This document shows, one piece after another, positions 19,718 to 28,337 of a stretch of DNA of 64,000 nt (position 1 is its first letter; each line of letters opens with the position of its first letter). A program made the position numbers and the translations under genes. The stretch comes from Levilactobacillus enshiensis (GTDB lineage: Bacteria > Bacillota > Bacilli > Lactobacillales > Lactobacillaceae): contig NZ_SULH01000014.1 in NCBI RefSeq assembly GCF_007115095.1, positions 41,615-105,614 of the forward strand. Direction: 5' to 3'. The notes beneath the pieces are model-generated. The model saw only the letters and a program-made list of their open reading frames with translations. It did no database searches and was not told the origin of the DNA.

Positions 19718-20401
19718 CTACTCAAGAATCAAGCGGGCCACGGTCGTTAAATCGGCCGCCTCAAACGAAGGCTGTAGCGTGCCAGGATTAGCGGTGTGCC
19801 GCGGATTAAACCAGATGCTGGGAAGTGCAACGTTATTAGCACCCAGAATGTCTGATTGTAAACGATCACCTACCATGATCGTATTATCAGCGGTCAGGTC
19901 GGGATGCTGGTCGAAAATCGGTGCGAAGAAGCGTGGATCGGGCTTGTTGAAGCCAATATCTTGGGAGATGTAGACGTCGTCAAAGTAAGCGCCAATTCCG
20001 GAGCCAGCTAGACGACTGAGCTGAGTGTGCTTGGTACCATTCGTGCCGACTAAGAGATGTACGCCAGCAGTTTTAAGCTGAGCCAACAGGGCACGAGCTC
20101 CAGGGAGTGTGTAAAAGTTATGATTGAGATGGTCGTTGTATTCGGCCTCTAACGCCACGCCATCGACCGCAATCCCCAACGCCGCAAAGGTCAAGGTGAA
20201 CCGTTCGTTGAGTAATGCTTGCCGCGGGGCACCCTGCTCGATGCGTTGCCAAATATCGTGATTGAGCCGAGCGTAGGTGTCAAATCCCCGCTGGATATCG
20301 GGGGCACCGTACTTCTTGAGTAGGGTGGTGATACCCGCCACTTCACCACGGGTAAAGTCGAGTAAGGTATCGTCTAAATCAAAAATTGCGTATTTTTTCA
20401 C
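19718..20401 (-). CDS. HAD-superfamily hydrolase, YjjG/YfnB type nucleotidase
   Basis: This 227-residue protein has all four HAD motifs: FDLDDTLLDF (residues 7-16, nucleophile Asp), LLVGTNGTKHTQL (motif II), FNKPDPRFF (motif III Lys) and VGDRLQSDILGAN (motif IV). The order and the GTNGT motif fit the YjjG group, which dephosphorylates pyrimidine nucleoside monophosphates. The true substrate is not proven. The GTG start has AAAGGA upstream. It converges with the antitoxin-like gene without an obvious shared terminator. Confidence 0.85.
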   Translation of the reverse strand: MKKYAIFDLDDTLLDFTRGEVAGITTLLKKYGAPDIQRGFDTYARLNHDIWQRIEQGAPRQALLNERFTLTFAALGIAVDGVALEAEYNDHLNHNFYTLPGARALLAQLKTAGVHLLVGTNGTKHTQLSRLAGSGIGAYFDDVYISQDIGFNKPDPRFFAPIFDQHPDLTADNTIMVGDRLQSDILGANNVALPSIWFNPRHTANPGTLQPSFEAADLTTVARLILE

Positions 20402-20487
20402 GGGAGCCCATCCTTTACTGGTAAGTTGTTCCTAGTTTAGCGCAAGTCAATTGAAATTTCAGCAAGGAAAGAGAGTGAGACAGCGGG

Positions 20488-20550
20488 CCCACGTTTCGGC
20501 ACGATAATGGCCAAAAAAAGCAGCTCCTTCAGAACTTTTGCGAGTTGGAG
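20488..20550 (-). repeat. Dispersed terminator-like repeat, copy A
   Basis: On the minus strand it reads a hairpin (GCTCC...GGAGC), a T run, then GGCCATTATCGTGCCGAAACGTGGG. The 3' motif is shared with copies at 25942-26015 and 31218-31299. It occupies most of the 308-base gap between the HAD gene and the small gene at 20710, and would terminate the latter's transcript. Confidence 0.6.
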
Positions 20551-20709
20551 CCCCGTTTTTGGGAGGCTGTCCCACTCGCTTTAAGCGGCGTAGCTAGGGC
20601 CATTCAGTGCATAAAAAAAGAGCCTGAGACCTGCTTGTCCCAGACCCGTGACGGGTTGAATGTTGGCCTAAAGCCGGGTGGTGATGGGGCTTTAGGATTG
20701 GGTAATGGT

Positions 20710-20976
20710 TTAAGGGTGACTCCCAAGAATAAAAGCCCGGGCGATGGAAAGAATTAAATAGGTCACTTGGATCGCTAGGTCGATTTTATTGAGGGGATGC
20801 GTGTCAGCAGTGCTTTCAAAAACATTGAAATGCAACATTGCTGTGATTAACGAACTAAAGCAGAGAAAGGCAACAATGACGGGTTGTTGAATAAACAACA
20901 TGGCAAAGAGTAACACCAACGTCAATAGACTTACGCCGATCTTGGCGGGGGTTACTGGGTAACGGATTTGACTCAT
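20710..20976 (-). CDS. Hypothetical small membrane protein
   Basis: From the chosen ATG the protein has 88 residues (MSQIRYPVTPAKIGVSLLTLVLLFAMLF...). It has about three hydrophobic segments, and the C-terminus ends SIARAFILGSHP. GAGGTG sits 6 bases before ATG 20974-20976; a GTG nine bases further upstream overlaps that site and is less likely. It is a single-gene unit followed by repeat copy A. The family was not recognised. Confidence 0.6.
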   Translation of the reverse strand: MSQIRYPVTPAKIGVSLLTLVLLFAMLFIQQPVIVAFLCFSSLITAMLHFNVFESTADTHPLNKIDLAIQVTYLILSIARAFILGSHP

Positions 20977-21081
20977 CCTAAACACCTCGTTTCGTTCGAA
21001 ATATGAGAATATGAGATTTTAATTACAACTATCATACCAGATATTTCAAGTGAATGGGGAATTAATTACCCGGAAAGTGAG

Positions 21082-22416
21082 TTATGCTCCTTTAACGGCA
21101 GCAACGATCTTGCCCAAGATAACGCCAATCAGGGCGGGAATGACCCAACTAAAGCCAAGACTAGCCAATGGCAATTGGTCGTTTAGGGTTAAAATACCCT
21201 GAATCCAACCGGCATGCTGCAGGGATTGTGGCAGTGCGGCAATGCCGGAGAAGATGGCTGGAATGAAGGTAAAGAGCATGCTGAGGCCCCATAACCAACG
21301 GCTAGTCCCCAGTAGTGGTGACAAGACGGCGAGGGTAATCAAAACGATTGCCAAGGGGTACAAAAACATTAGGATTGGCGTGGAATAGGTAATCATTTTC
21401 GTCAGACCGACGTTAGCAATCAGGCAAGGAACAACGCTGGCAAAGATGATCAGCACTGAGTAGGACATCTTGGGAAACATCGCGTGCAGCGTGTCACCGA
21501 ATGCAGAAATTAACCCAATCGATGTTTTTAAGCAGGCAATGATCACAATCAGTGCGAGCAAGGCGTTTCCTAATGGACCAAAATAGTAGCTCGCAATTTG
21601 AGCAAGTGTAATGCCCCCGTTTGCGGCGAGGCCAACTTTTCCCAGACTCATCGTGCCCATTAAGGCTAGCAAGGTGTAGATCAGGCCCATCAAGAGGACA
21701 CTGATCGTACCAGCTTTGATAATATCCTTGGCGATTTGACCGGGGTCGGTGACGCCTAGATCCCGAATGCTGTCGATCACCACGATCCCAAAGGCTAAGG
21801 AGGCCAGGGCATCTAGCGTGTTGTAGCCTTCGGTAAAGCCCCGGAGAAGCGGGCTACTGGCATAGGCGCCGTGCGCCGTTGTCGCAAAGCCCCCCATGGG
21901 GTTGATGAAGGCGGCGAGCATCAGTAGGCCTAAGAGAAGCAGAAACAGTGGCGTCAACCATTTGCCAATGTAGGTCATCAACTTGCCGGGATTCCGCGCT
22001 AACCACCACGAGACGGCAAAGAAAAGCACGGAGAAGAGGGCGAGAACCAGCGCCTGGTGCGCCTGTGGGACAAAGGGGGCCAGCCCAATCTGAAACGAGG
22101 TCGTTGCCAGTCGTGGCACGGCGAAAAAGGGGCCCACGGTCAGGTACAGCAGAATCGTAAACATGTAGGCGAAGGGGCGGTTGACCTTGTTGGCGAGGGC
22201 GAAGACGCCCTCACTGCGAGTTAGGCCGATACCGGCGACCCCCAACAGAGGTAAGCCAATCCCGGTGATGAGCAGCCCAACGATGGCCGCACCGACGTGG
22301 TGGCCGGCCTGTTGCCCTAAGAAGACGGGAAAAATCAGGTTACCGGCGCCGAAGAAGAGGCCAAAGAGCATCATGCCGATGAACAGCATTTCTCGCCAGT
22401 TTAATCGAGTTTTCAA
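21082..22416 (-). CDS. brnQ: Branched-chain amino acid transport carrier BrnQ
   Basis: This 444-residue permease has about twelve hydrophobic segments and the LIVCS-family N-terminal signature FIGMMLFGLFFGAGNLIFPVFLGQQAG. It imports leucine, isoleucine and valine with a cation. The start is TTG (22414-22416), fixed by homology to related proteins rather than by a clear ribosome binding site, so poor translation initiation may limit expression. Lactobacilli are auxotrophic for these amino acids and often carry several brnQ copies. Confidence 0.9.
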   Translation of the reverse strand: MKTRLNWREMLFIGMMLFGLFFGAGNLIFPVFLGQQAGHHVGAAIVGLLITGIGLPLLGVAGIGLTRSEGVFALANKVNRPFAYMFTILLYLTVGPFFAVPRLATTSFQIGLAPFVPQAHQALVLALFSVLFFAVSWWLARNPGKLMTYIGKWLTPLFLLLLGLLMLAAFINPMGGFATTAHGAYASSPLLRGFTEGYNTLDALASLAFGIVVIDSIRDLGVTDPGQIAKDIIKAGTISVLLMGLIYTLLALMGTMSLGKVGLAANGGITLAQIASYYFGPLGNALLALIVIIACLKTSIGLISAFGDTLHAMFPKMSYSVLIIFASVVPCLIANVGLTKMITYSTPILMFLYPLAIVLITLAVLSPLLGTSRWLWGLSMLFTFIPAIFSGIAALPQSLQHAGWIQGILTLNDQLPLASLGFSWVIPALIGVILGKIVAAVKGA

Positions 22417-22471
22417 TATAATCGCAACTTTCTACAGAGAAGGTATGGCATTTAGCCACGGGTAATCATAA

Positions 22472-22503
22472 CAAAAAACGCCGCCCGAGGGAACGGGCGA
22501 CGC
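22472..22503 (-). terminator. Terminator of the NAD(P)-binding protein gene
   Basis: On the minus strand GTCGCCCG and CGGGCGGC pair around TTCCCT, followed by GTTTTTTG. It lies between brnQ and the gene at 22536. Confidence 0.85.
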
Positions 22504-22535
22504 TAGAAATTTTTGACTTCGGATGGTGACCGGCG

Positions 22536-23183
22536 TTATTTGTCGGCGACCGTGAAACGGATTTGGTGATGTTGCGGTTTTTCAATCTCATCGAGGATGG
22601 CAACGGCCATGGTGCCGGCAGAAGTACCAGATTCCTGTTGCGCGTTGACCAGTAAGTCATCGACGCCTAAAAGGGCAGGAACGGCTTCGCCTGGATGGAA
22701 GTTCGCGGCGGGAGACACGCCGACCCAGTTGACGTTGTCGACATCGCGTAAGAAGTTGAGTTCCTTCAGTTGGTTCTGGGGCACGCTGACGAAGCTGGCT
22801 GCATGGGGATCCTTTTCAATGTCATGGACGAATAGATGTTTATCCGTGCCAGTTTGCAGACTCCCGGCGCCTAGAATGAAGACGAGCCGGGGATGATCGG
22901 TTCCCCGTAAGAGACTGACCAATTTGGTAGCGAGGTCGACGTGCAAGTAAGCTTGATCCGGAGCGGTTGCGAAAGCGTCGACGACAACATCGGTATCGGC
23001 GAGATCGGCAGCGGTCAGGGCGAAGGCATCTTGAACCTGCGTGGTTAAATTAAAGTCTTCAGGCAGCGCCGTCAACTTTTCGGCTGAACGTGCTAGAGCG
23101 GTGACCTGATGCCCGCGGTGTAACGCCTCTTCTACAATGGCTGAACCGGCCATACCGGTGGCCCCAATGACAGTAATTTTCAT
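22536..23183 (-). CDS. NAD(P)-binding atypical short-chain dehydrogenase
   Basis: This 215-residue protein starts with the Rossmann motif MKITVIGATGMAGSAIVEEALHRGHQVTALARS, as in the NADH-flavin reductase/NmrA-like group. It lacks the classical YxxxK active site of short-chain dehydrogenases. Family members act as reductases or redox sensors; the substrate is unknown. AAAGGAGG precedes the ATG. It is a single-gene unit with its own terminator. Another protein of similar type is encoded at 52583. Confidence 0.8.
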   Translation of the reverse strand: MKITVIGATGMAGSAIVEEALHRGHQVTALARSAEKLTALPEDFNLTTQVQDAFALTAADLADTDVVVDAFATAPDQAYLHVDLATKLVSLLRGTDHPRLVFILGAGSLQTGTDKHLFVHDIEKDPHAASFVSVPQNQLKELNFLRDVDNVNWVGVSPAANFHPGEAVPALLGVDDLLVNAQQESGTSAGTMAVAILDEIEKPQHHQIRFTVADK

Positions 23184-23299
23184 AAATTGCTCGTCCTCCT
23201 TTTGTTTGGGATCATTATAGTTGTTTTAGTGGTGGGCGCCAACTAATTTGGCGGGACTTGTGGTACAGTTAGAGCAATATTGTGAGGGGGTTGCTAAAG

Positions 23300-23860
23300 A
23301 TGAAAGATGTCGTACAAGGAAATTGGGTGCACTTAACGGAAATGCGAGACGGAGATGCCGAATGGCTCCAAGATACGCAGTGGGAACCAGGGTTGCTGCG
23401 AAACTTGGCGGCAGATGCCTTCCATCCTTGGACGGCTGCGGAGTATAGTGAATTGGCGGCCGAACCGGACAGCAATGAGCACTTCTTCTTCATGGTGCGG
23501 GCCAATGCGGACGATGGCCTATTGGGCTGGGTCATGCTCGATGACGTTTACTTCAAGAACCGGCGGGCCACACTAGGGATTGCTTTACCGGTGGCGAGCG
23601 ATCGTGGGCAAGGCTATGGTGAGGATACGTTGAATACGATTTTATCGTTTACCTTCAATGAATTGGGCTTACATAAGGTAACTCTGGAGGTTAATGCCAA
23701 CAATGACGCCGCGATTCACGCTTACGAAGCGGTCGGTTTCGTGCGGGAAGGTGTGAACCGCGAGGCCGTGTTTCAGGATGGCCAGTGGCTCGATCTGTAC
23801 GCCTATGGTATCTTAGCCAACGAGTGGCTAACTGTTTCACGTGAAACAAGTCATGATTAA
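23300..23860 (+). CDS. GNAT-family N-acetyltransferase (RimL-like)
   Basis: The 186-residue protein has the GNAT fold: LGIALPVASDRGQGYGEDTLNTILSFTF contains the acetyl-CoA binding Q/R-x-x-G-x-G/A motif (RGQGYG), followed by VTLEVNANNDAAIHAYEAVGFVREG. It resembles RimJ/RimL enzymes that acetylate protein N-termini or small amines. The ATG at 23300 is behind GAGGGGG; the upstream GTG at 23282 overlaps that site. A perfect parS sequence forms the codons for TVSRETS close to the C-terminus. Confidence 0.85.
   Translation: MKDVVQGNWVHLTEMRDGDAEWLQDTQWEPGLLRNLAADAFHPWTAAEYSELAAEPDSNEHFFFMVRANADDGLLGWVMLDDVYFKNRRATLGIALPVASDRGQGYGEDTLNTILSFTFNELGLHKVTLEVNANNDAAIHAYEAVGFVREGVNREAVFQDGQWLDLYAYGILANEWLTVSRETSHD
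23833..23848. promoter_or_regulatory. parS: parS site (ParB/Spo0J binding)
   Basis: TGTTTCACGTGAAACA is a perfect match to the Firmicute parS consensus TGTTNCACGTGAAACA. It is inside the last codons of the acetyltransferase gene, 12-13 kb to the right of oriC. ParB nucleates here for origin segregation and SMC loading; parA and parB themselves are outside the window. Confidence 0.93.
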
Positions 23861-23866
23861 AAAAGG

Positions 23867-23907
23867 ACTGCGCCGTCACTAATTTTCAGTGACAGGGCAG
23901 TCGCTTT
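23867..23907 (+). terminator. Bidirectional terminator between the GNAT and thioesterase genes
   Basis: GACTGC-GCC-GTCACT and AGTGAC-AGGG-CAGTC pair around AATTTTC. T-rich sequence lies on one side and A-rich on the other, so it can serve both convergent genes. Confidence 0.8.
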
Positions 23908-23922
23908 GTTTCATGTGAAACT
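23907..23922. promoter_or_regulatory. Degenerate parS-like site
   Basis: TGTTTCATGTGAAACT differs from the parS consensus at one central base and the last base. It lies 58 bases from the perfect site and just after the thioesterase stop codon. It may be a weak second ParB site or a decayed duplicate. Confidence 0.4.
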
Positions 23923-23924
23923 TT

Positions 23925-24446
23925 TTAAATGGGCCATGGGGAATCAACGGAGACGTGACCGTTGAGCTCAGTCTGTTCGACACGCCGCTGTTTCCGTTGG
24001 GCACTCCGTTTCTCGTAACCGGAAACGATGTAGCGTTGTTCATCCGTCATTGGTTTGACGGGTGGCAATGGCGTCGTGGCCCGGCGGTCTTCGATGACGT
24101 AGGTGATAAAGCAGGTGTAGCCCACGAAGCGTTCACCGGTGGTCAGATTCTCACCAATGATTTTGACGAAGACTTCCAGTGACCGAGTGCCAGTGCCGGA
24201 AACGTAGGCTTCAAGGAACATGGAGTCGTCGAGATGAAAGGGTTCCAGAAAGCTAACGTGGTCAAACGATGCCGTGACGACCGTCTTATGGGTTAGCCGA
24301 ACGGCAGCAACGGAAGCGCTATCATCTACCAGCGACAAAATTTTCCCACCAAAGACGGATTCGTGTTCGTTCAGGTCGGGTTGAAAAACGCGGTGGCTAG
24401 TCACAATTAACGTGGCATTACAGGATACGGGTGTTTGATTTACCAA
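23925..24446 (-). CDS. Acyl-CoA thioesterase, hotdog fold (YkhA/YciA type)
   Basis: The protein has about 173 residues. The hotdog domain shows HRVFQPDLNEHESVFGGKILSLVDDSASVAAVRL, with the conserved Asn-His-x-x-x-x-Phe-Gly-Gly-x-x-L segment, and FDHVSFLEPFHLDD. Such enzymes hydrolyse short- to medium-chain acyl-CoA. The C-terminal tail (KRSAQRKQRR) is basic. The TTG at 24444-24446 lies 8 bases after GAGG and is preferred; a GTG three codons upstream overlaps the ribosome binding site. It converges with the acetyltransferase gene. Confidence 0.82.
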   Translation of the reverse strand: MVNQTPVSCNATLIVTSHRVFQPDLNEHESVFGGKILSLVDDSASVAAVRLTHKTVVTASFDHVSFLEPFHLDDSMFLEAYVSGTGTRSLEVFVKIIGENLTTGERFVGYTCFITYVIEDRRATTPLPPVKPMTDEQRYIVSGYEKRSAQRKQRRVEQTELNGHVSVDSPWPI

Positions 24447-24639
24447 AAGACTCACCTCATGAGTTTAGATTCGTTTCTTCCATTCTAACAGACCCGACCG
24501 GAGTTACCACCCATTTTGCTGGAGAATGGTCCGTCAGATTACGAGACTATTAATTTTTAGCAATGTCGTTGCACCTGAATAGAGAAATAGTCCCACTCTT
24601 TGTTATACTGTGGCTAATCAATCAAGGAGGGGTGTTAGC

Positions 24640-25848
24640 ATGAACTTTCATGGCGAACCGTTAGACTTAATGCCGACGCTGGATGCAGCGCAAACTTATC
24701 CGCTACTCGAGTGTACGCTGAGTTTGACGCACCCCATCGACGTGACCCAATTGCAGGCGGCTGTCCGCACCACGCAGACCGTTGTTCCCCAGATTTTTAG
24801 CCGGTATAACTTCCGGTGGAATCGTTTCGAGGAAGCCCCCGCAACTGGCGCCCACGTTATCGAAGAGTATAGTGTGAGTCACGACCCCGGCCGGGCACAA
24901 CTGGACGTGCTGGTGGGGCCGCAGCTAAAAATTCAAGTCATTCACATGGACGATTACGACCAGTTACGCCTATCAATGAGTCGTTTGTTAACGGACGGTG
25001 AGGGCTTTAAACACTACCTCTATCTCTTGGCTGCAGCCTATGCCGGTCAGGACTTAACTAATTTTACAAATGAACGCAGCGTCCGAAAAATCTTGGCACA
25101 TCTACGAGCACAAAAGAGTGGGCCACTCAAGGAACCCCTGCACTCCAATGAAGCCATGCCCCAATTCAATGGGGATATTCACCATCATCGCGGCGAGGCG
25201 ACCATCCCGCAAGTCGAGAGTCGCCGATTGCGGCAGAAGGCCAGGGCACAGGGCGTGACCATGAACGCCGTCCTACTGGCAGCCTACGCGTGTGCCCTCT
25301 TTACGTTGACCGGTGAACGCCAACTGGTGATTCCCTATCAGGTCGATCTCCGGTTGCATGGGCCAGTCGCTGCGACCAATATCGTGCAGGTCGCTAATTT
25401 GACTAGCGAAATGCCGATTCCAATCACCGTCCTTGAGGGTGAGGACTTTCAAGCGGTGGTTAAACGCACACAGACTACGATTAGCCAGTTGCGAGCGTCG
25501 TTGGCTTACCTGCCACCCTTGGTCGAACTCAACCGGATGAGTCGGGCACTCCCACCGGAGCTGGTCCGGCGACTAGTGCGTAAACGTCACACGAACGCGG
25601 CCATCTCCTTTGCTAACTTTGGTCACATCGATCATACGCGACTGGACTTTAAGGGCATCGCAGTCACCCAAATCTATTTTGCGGGGGCGTATCGACCCAT
25701 GCCAAACTTTCAACTGACCGTTAGCATTTACCACGACACGTGGACGCTGGCCTTTCGCATGATGGGGTCCGAACCGGACTATCAGTTGGGTATTAAGATT
25801 TTAAGAAACGTCGCGACGCAGCTCACCCAGTGGGCGCGCCAGGAATAA
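24640..25848 (+). CDS. Condensation-domain/acyltransferase-like protein with degenerate active site
   Basis: The 402-residue protein has the two-lobed layout of the chloramphenicol acetyltransferase/condensation superfamily: an early LMPTLDAAQTYPLLECTLSL segment, a central LRLSMSRLLTDGEGFKHYLYLLAAAY, and a C-terminal FANFGHIDH. In active members the centre reads HHxxxDG; here it is SRLLTDG, so the catalytic His is replaced by Arg. It may be a non-catalytic homologue or use another base. AAGGAGGGG precedes the ATG at 24640. It is a stand-alone gene with no peptide synthetase nearby. Confidence 0.6.
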   Translation: MNFHGEPLDLMPTLDAAQTYPLLECTLSLTHPIDVTQLQAAVRTTQTVVPQIFSRYNFRWNRFEEAPATGAHVIEEYSVSHDPGRAQLDVLVGPQLKIQVIHMDDYDQLRLSMSRLLTDGEGFKHYLYLLAAAYAGQDLTNFTNERSVRKILAHLRAQKSGPLKEPLHSNEAMPQFNGDIHHHRGEATIPQVESRRLRQKARAQGVTMNAVLLAAYACALFTLTGERQLVIPYQVDLRLHGPVAATNIVQVANLTSEMPIPITVLEGEDFQAVVKRTQTTISQLRASLAYLPPLVELNRMSRALPPELVRRLVRKRHTNAAISFANFGHIDHTRLDFKGIAVTQIYFAGAYRPMPNFQLTVSIYHDTWTLAFRMMGSEPDYQLGIKILRNVATQLTQWARQE

Positions 25849-25875
25849 GATGAAAAAAATCGTGTCTGGGCCGAT

Positions 25876-25907
25876 AATCGGGTTTGAGTCAGGCTAACCG
25901 ATTTTTG
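25876..25907 (+). terminator. Terminator after the condensation-like gene
   Basis: AATCGG (25876-25881) and CCGATT (25898-25903) pair around a 16-base loop and are followed by TTTT, about 30 bases past the stop codon. Confidence 0.6.
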
Positions 25908-25941
25908 GTGGTCATTTGAAACGCAAAAAAATTGAGACACT

Positions 25942-26015
25942 ACGCAAAAACGACTTTTTCAGAATTTCTGAAAAAGCCGCTTTTATTTTTGCCATTATGG
26001 TGCCGAAACGTGGAA
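25942..26015 (+). repeat. Dispersed terminator-like repeat, copy B
   Basis: The copy reads ACGCAAAAACGACTTTTTC-AGAA, TTCTGAAAAAGCCGC, a T run, then GCCATTATGGTGCCGAAACG and TGGAA. A second inverted repeat (CTCAG near 26017 with CTGAG near 26064) follows. It lies between convergent genes and can terminate both. It is nearly identical in its hairpin and 3' motif to copy C. Confidence 0.75.
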
Positions 26016-26085
26016 TCTCAGGCAGTTTGTTGTGCTCACGTTAATGCTCGCAAACTAACCGTCTGAGGGCCCACTCGCTTACAAT

Positions 26086-27279
26086 TTACGATTTAATGTG
26101 GTGCCCCTGGTATTTGACCAAGCCAAATGCACCGAGGTTGCAGACCAATAACATCACGCTCATCGCGGCATAGGAACTGCCAGTGACCCCCACGAGTGGG
26201 GAAACGATCCCACCACAGGCATCCTGTGATAAGCCAATAACCGCCGAGGCACTGCCGGCGTTGTGGGTCGCCTGATCCATAATGATCGTCACGGTCAGCG
26301 TCAATAGCGCGCCAATGAGGATCACGAGGATTAAGACCAAGCCGGCAACCAACCAGACGTTGGCAGGAAAGAGCAGGGACACTAGCAGAATCGCGCTAGT
26401 CGTCGCGGCAATGAGTAAGAGGCCAGTGACCTGTTGGCGATTTGAGTAATGTCCCGCTAGTCGACCCGGCAGGTTGCTCCCGACCACGATCCCCAGACCA
26501 TTGAAGGCGTACAGCAGGCTAAAGGTTTGCGGTGCCATGCCGAAGCCTGTTTGAAAGACGAAGGTCGACGCTGAGATGTAGCTGAACAGTGCCCCGTAGA
26601 CTAGCCCGGTTGCGAGAATCAGCGGCCAGAAGCTGGGTTGGACCGTCAGCTTGCCCATCGCGACCAGTGAGGCACTGAAGCCGCCCGTTTGCCGTTGATC
26701 GACCGGCAGCGACTCGTGTAAGCCCACGGCGACGGCGATGGCGATGACGACACCAATGACGGCTAACAGGATGAAGATGGCTTGCCAGTCAACGTAACGG
26801 ATCATGAAGCCCCCAATAATCGGTGCGATGATCGGGAAGACGCCATTGACCGTGTTGAGTAACGCGTAGAAGTGGGTCAGTCGCTCGCCGGAAAAGAGAT
26901 CGCGGGCGACGGCGCGGGCTAAGACTTGGCCGGTAGCACCAGCCAGTCCCTGGATAAAACGCAGGATGATGAGTAGGGCAACGGAATGAATGAAGGCCAT
27001 GGCTAATGAGACGAGGCCAAAAAGAATAAACCCAATAATTAAAGGTTTACGTCGCCCGTATTGGTCCGATAGCGGACCGGCAATCAGTTGCCCCAACGCT
27101 AGCCCAATCAGGCAGGCCGTGATACTGAGCTGCATGAGCGAAGCAGTGGTGGCAAATTGCGTTTTCATTTGCGGGAGTGCGGGGAGGTACAGGTCGATAG
27201 CGAGCGGCCCCGTCGCACTCACCGTCCCCAAGAGTAGCGTCAGCCAGGCCAGCCGACGCTTGGTGAGAGTAGGATTCAT
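26086..27279 (-). CDS. Bcr/CflA-family multidrug efflux transporter (MFS)
   Basis: This 397-residue protein has twelve hydrophobic segments. The N-terminus (TGPLAIDLYLPALPQMKTQF) and the loop 2-3 motif GQLIAGPLSDQYGRRKPLIIGF are typical of drug:proton antiporters of the Bcr/CflA group, as is GLAGATGQVLARAVARDLF. The substrate cannot be deduced. AAAGGGG precedes the ATG. It is a single-gene unit ending in repeat copy B. Confidence 0.88.
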   Translation of the reverse strand: MNPTLTKRRLAWLTLLLGTVSATGPLAIDLYLPALPQMKTQFATTASLMQLSITACLIGLALGQLIAGPLSDQYGRRKPLIIGFILFGLVSLAMAFIHSVALLIILRFIQGLAGATGQVLARAVARDLFSGERLTHFYALLNTVNGVFPIIAPIIGGFMIRYVDWQAIFILLAVIGVVIAIAVAVGLHESLPVDQRQTGGFSASLVAMGKLTVQPSFWPLILATGLVYGALFSYISASTFVFQTGFGMAPQTFSLLYAFNGLGIVVGSNLPGRLAGHYSNRQQVTGLLLIAATTSAILLVSLLFPANVWLVAGLVLILVILIGALLTLTVTIIMDQATHNAGSASAVIGLSQDACGGIVSPLVGVTGSSYAAMSVMLLVCNLGAFGLVKYQGHHIKS

Positions 27280-27608
27280 AAGTTAGCCCCTTTCTGAAGT
27301 CAGATGTCGTGTGTGTTGCGGATAACCACCCACGTCAATTTAAAAGTAGTCGTGTAGAGGTATTTCTCCATTATTGCCGCAAAATGGCGAATTTGCAAGT
27401 TGAGTTTCGAGTAGTTTTGGGCAGTTGCGGTAGTGAGTTTGTCAAAAAAGTTTCAGTAACATTAAATTCTAGGAAATCGTGGGACTTTGGGCTAGTAAAT
27501 GGTAAGATTGTAAACGACCCCAAGTGGAAAGAGTTTTCCGCCTTCCGTTCGGGGTGTATGATAAGTGTAAATTATTTTAACTCTGAAAAATAAGGAGTCT
27601 CGCTCATT
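27280..27608. other. 329-bp gene-free stretch upstream of the signal peptidase gene
   Basis: An open frame at 27309-27593 lacks a ribosome binding site and has no protein-like character. The stretch should hold the divergent promoters of the Bcr/CflA and lepB genes. TATGAT near 27557 is a candidate -10 for lepB, but no convincing -35 was found. Confidence 0.5.
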
Positions 27609-28196
27609 ATGAAAGTATTAAAGGAAGTCATGAGTTGGGTCATCCCCATCGTCATTGGGTTGGCCATCGCAGCTGGTATCAAGGCGTTCGTCTTCACGCG
27701 GGTACGGGTCGACGGACCTTCGATGGAACCGAACTTACAGAATGACGAAAAGGTTGTGGCGTTCAAACAGTCCAAGGTCAAGCATCTCAGCGTTATCGTG
27801 TTCGATGCGCATGGTGAGGATCCCGCTGCAAAGACGAACACTAACTATGTTAAGCGGGTCATCGGGTTGCCGGGTGATACGGTTGCTAGTAAGAACGGTT
27901 ATATCTATGTAAACAATAAGAAGATCAAACAGAGCTTCATTAGTGAAAGCGAACGGACGTCCGGGACCGGTAATTGGACACTGGCTAGCTTGGAAAAGAG
28001 CAATGGCTGGGGCAATGGCAAGGTGACCGTCGTTCCTAAGGGCAAGTACTTCGTGTTGGGTGACCACCGGAGCGTGTCTAATGACAGCCGTTACTGGGGA
28101 TTTGTCGACAAGGATAAGGTTGTCGGCGTGGTGAAGGTGCCATTCTGGACGTCATCAAAGACCCGACGGGCAAACATCAATGGTATGGCTTATTAA
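27609..28196 (+). CDS. lepB: Signal peptidase I
   Basis: The 195-residue membrane enzyme removes signal peptides from secreted proteins. One N-terminal transmembrane segment (VIPIVIGLAIAAGIKAFVF) is followed by the catalytic Ser motif VDGPSMEPNL and the catalytic Lys segment NYVKRVIGLPGDTV. The later box VLGDHRSVSNDSRYWGFV is also conserved. TAAGGAG lies upstream of the ATG. It is transcribed alone. It probably processes the secreted deacetylase and DUF2207 proteins encoded in this window. Confidence 0.95.
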   Translation: MKVLKEVMSWVIPIVIGLAIAAGIKAFVFTRVRVDGPSMEPNLQNDEKVVAFKQSKVKHLSVIVFDAHGEDPAAKTNTNYVKRVIGLPGDTVASKNGYIYVNNKKIKQSFISESERTSGTGNWTLASLEKSNGWGNGKVTVVPKGKYFVLGDHRSVSNDSRYWGFVDKDKVVGVVKVPFWTSSKTRRANINGMAY

Positions 28197-28337
28197 GCGT
28201 AAATGACGTGTAAAGTGAAGGCAGTACAGCGGACGCTGGCTGTCTTTTTTGTCGCCAGGCTGTGGTCGGCGGTTACCTTGACTTTTCGAAGAAAATAGTA
28301 TATGCTTGCGCACGTAAATTTAGGAAGGAGGCGGCTT

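Noticed and set aside
27309..27593. 94-codon open frame upstream of lepB
   Set aside because: No ribosome binding site, odd residue composition, and it fills the only space for the lepB promoter.
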